Below the pieces are notes generated by a model. It saw only the letters and a program-made list of their open reading frames with translations. It made no database searches and was not told where the DNA came from. A DNA stretch of 62,751 nucleotides from the NCBI GenBank assembly GCA_020353535.1, contig CP070696.1:3166654-3229404 (forward strand), in the 5' to 3' direction. This DNA comes from Spirochaetaceae bacterium. GTDB lineage: Bacteria; Spirochaetota; Spirochaetia; SZUA-6; DRHE01. Of this stretch, positions 61,723 through 62,751 are shown one piece after another. Every line of letters starts with the position of its first letter. Positions within the stretch are counted from its first letter, which is position 1. The translations under genes and the position numbers were made by a program.

Positions 61723-62750
61723 ATCTCTACTCCTTTGCTATCCGTGTCTTTCTCGGATTGAGAATCCGTTGCCGGTCCTCCGCTTGCCGCCGGCGGCCCT
61801 GCCGGCTTGGCCGGGGTACCGGCGGAGCCACCGGGCTGAGCCGGAGTACCGGCATGACCCGGCAGTTTGCCCTGGGCCAGATCGTCGAGCAGCGAGCCCA
61901 GGGACATGGAGGACAGGCTGCCGGAGGGCAGCAACACGATGGTCCCCCGCTGCTTGATCCCCTCGTAGATCATGTTCATGCCCCTCAGGTGCAGGGCGGT
62001 GGGATCATCCTTGTAGCGTTTGGCCGCCTCCACGAACTTGTCGGAGATCTCGATCTCCGCCGTACCCAGAATGACCCGGGACTGTCGCTCCCGCTCGGCC
62101 TGGGCCCGCTTGGACATGGCGTCCTCCAGCTCCTTGGGAATCACGATATCGGTGAACTCGATGGAGAGGATGGTGATGCCCCAAGGATTGGTCTTGCGGT
62201 CCAGGGCCTCCTGGATCTCCTTTCCAATCCGCTCCCGCTCGGCCAGAAGATCGGCAAGATCGTGGCGTCCGATGGCGTCCCGCAGGGCGGTTTGGGCGGA
62301 AAGCACCACCGCTTCGAGGAAGTTCTCCACTTCGAGGATCGCCTTGGTGGCATCCCAGATCATCCAAAAGGCCAGTGCATCCACGTGCACGGGAACGGTA
62401 TCCATGGTAATGGTTTTCTCCGCGCTGAAATCGGTGGCCCGGATGCGGGTGTCCACGAAGCGGGTTACCCGGTCGATGATGGGAAAGATCAGGAAGATGC
62501 CGGGACCCCGCAGTCTGTGGTACTTGCCGAGACGCAGGATCACCGCCTTCTCCCAGTGATGGGCAAGTTGAAAAACCGGGGCGAAAAGGTACCCGCCGGA
62601 GATCATCAGGGACAGGGGAAACATGGCACTGCCGTAACGGGCGAACATGCCGATCCACAGACCTGCCAGGAGGACAAGGACCAGGGCCCAGGAGGGGAAC
62701 AGCATCAGCAGCACGGCACTGACGACCACCTGTACGGTGATGTAGACCAG
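61719..62750 (-). CDS. SPFH/band 7 (slipin-like) membrane protein, 5' end outside the window
   Basis: At least 343 residues; the frame is open to the right edge (upstream codons read as more membrane helix), so the true start is missing. Two N-terminal hydrophobic stretches precede an SPFH domain (EKAVILRLGKYHRLRGPGIF, ITMDTVPVHVDALAFWMI, LDRKTNPWGITILSIEFTDI). It is a slipin/YqfA-type membrane organiser. The C-terminal tail is Pro/Gly/Ala rich from repeated DNA. The stop overlaps the ATPase start. Confidence 0.82.
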   Translation of the reverse strand: MVYITVQVVVSAVLLMLFPSWALVLVLLAGLWIGMFARYGSAMFPLSLMISGGYLFAPVFQLAHHWEKAVILRLGKYHRLRGPGIFLIFPIIDRVTRFVDTRIRATDFSAEKTITMDTVPVHVDALAFWMIWDATKAILEVENFLEAVVLSAQTALRDAIGRHDLADLLAERERIGKEIQEALDRKTNPWGITILSIEFTDIVIPKELEDAMSKRAQAERERQSRVILGTAEIEISDKFVEAAKRYKDDPTALHLRGMNMIYEGIKQRGTIVLLPSGSLSSMSLGSLLDDLAQGKLPGHAGTPAQPGGSAGTPAKPAGPPAASGGPATDSQSEKDTDSKGVEI

Positions 62751-62751
62751 C

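Noticed and set aside
1..62751. tRNA, rRNA, CRISPR arrays, insertion sequences, prophage genes, known riboswitches.
   Set aside because: I scanned the gaps and found no cloverleaf-like GGTTCGAATCC context outside genes, no regular short repeats with spacers, no transposase or integrase, and the gaps are mostly too short for large riboswitches.

Overview
The window is a gene-dense chromosomal stretch with no rRNA, tRNA, insertion sequence, prophage or CRISPR array that I could find. G+C looks to be in the high fifties by eye. I read it as a free-living, probably anaerobic member of the Spirochaetes. The main reasons are a DUF5312-like protein, a 980-residue GGDEF protein and a coiled-coil protein of a style I associate with that phylum. 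A diderm envelope is indicated by TolC/RND genes, LolA/Lol-like genes and several predicted outer-membrane barrels, and a ferredoxin-dependent metabolism by the tungsten-type aldehyde:ferredoxin oxidoreductase and the NIL/DUF39 ferredoxin pair. This placement is inference; no marker gene decides it.

Layout. 1-2.1 kb: end of trmO, then a metal-homeostasis group (ZIP transporter, GDT1/UPF0016, ferritin-like protein). 2.1-6.5 kb: a diguanylate cyclase divergent from a MATE exporter, with a perfect palindrome between them. 6.5-16.3 kb: a sugar/polyol catabolic locus. A leftward operon (xylulokinase remnant, two SDRs, AOR, MoaD-like carrier, zinc alcohol dehydrogenase, class II aldolase) is divergent from a rightward unit (DeoR regulator, second zinc dehydrogenase, UroD-like protein). 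16.2-21.7 kb: a tripartite RND efflux operon. 21.8-26.7 kb: amidase, a remnant resembling homocysteine S-methyltransferase, an FMN reductase, aldo/keto reductase and two unknowns. 27-31.2 kb: UPF0280 protein, a cyclic-nucleotide-gated K+ channel with an unusual fibronectin-like tail, and a DUF39 + NIL-ferredoxin pair expected to make homocysteine. 31.3-40.9 kb: membrane protein, esterase, PHP-ACT-ACT fusion, barrel protein, MFS exporter, QueG-like protein and a large exported metallopeptidase. 41-48.1 kb: DUF5312-like protein/HflX/PfkB operon, a His-rich ferredoxin divergent from a Crp/Fnr regulator, HAD phosphatase and SMUG1. 48.1-55.3 kb: leftward genes of mixed and partly unknown function. 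55.3-62.7 kb: a NagA-like deacetylase and a tightly coupled SPFH / ABC (Lol/MacB-like) / LolA-like / outer-membrane-protein operon that runs off the right edge.

Genes are packed: ATGA start-stop overlaps are frequent, and four convergent pairs overlap at their 3' ends. The most interesting signals are (i) several promoters whose -10 box lies only 6-10 bases before the start codon, implying leaderless mRNAs, including a back-to-back pair at 40.9 kb; (ii) tandem hairpins in front of the K+ channel; (iii) a tungsten AOR embedded in a sugar operon; (iv) a plus-strand terminator with no gene to end; and (v) an FNR-like box plus palindrome between the His-rich ferredoxin and the Crp/Fnr gene.
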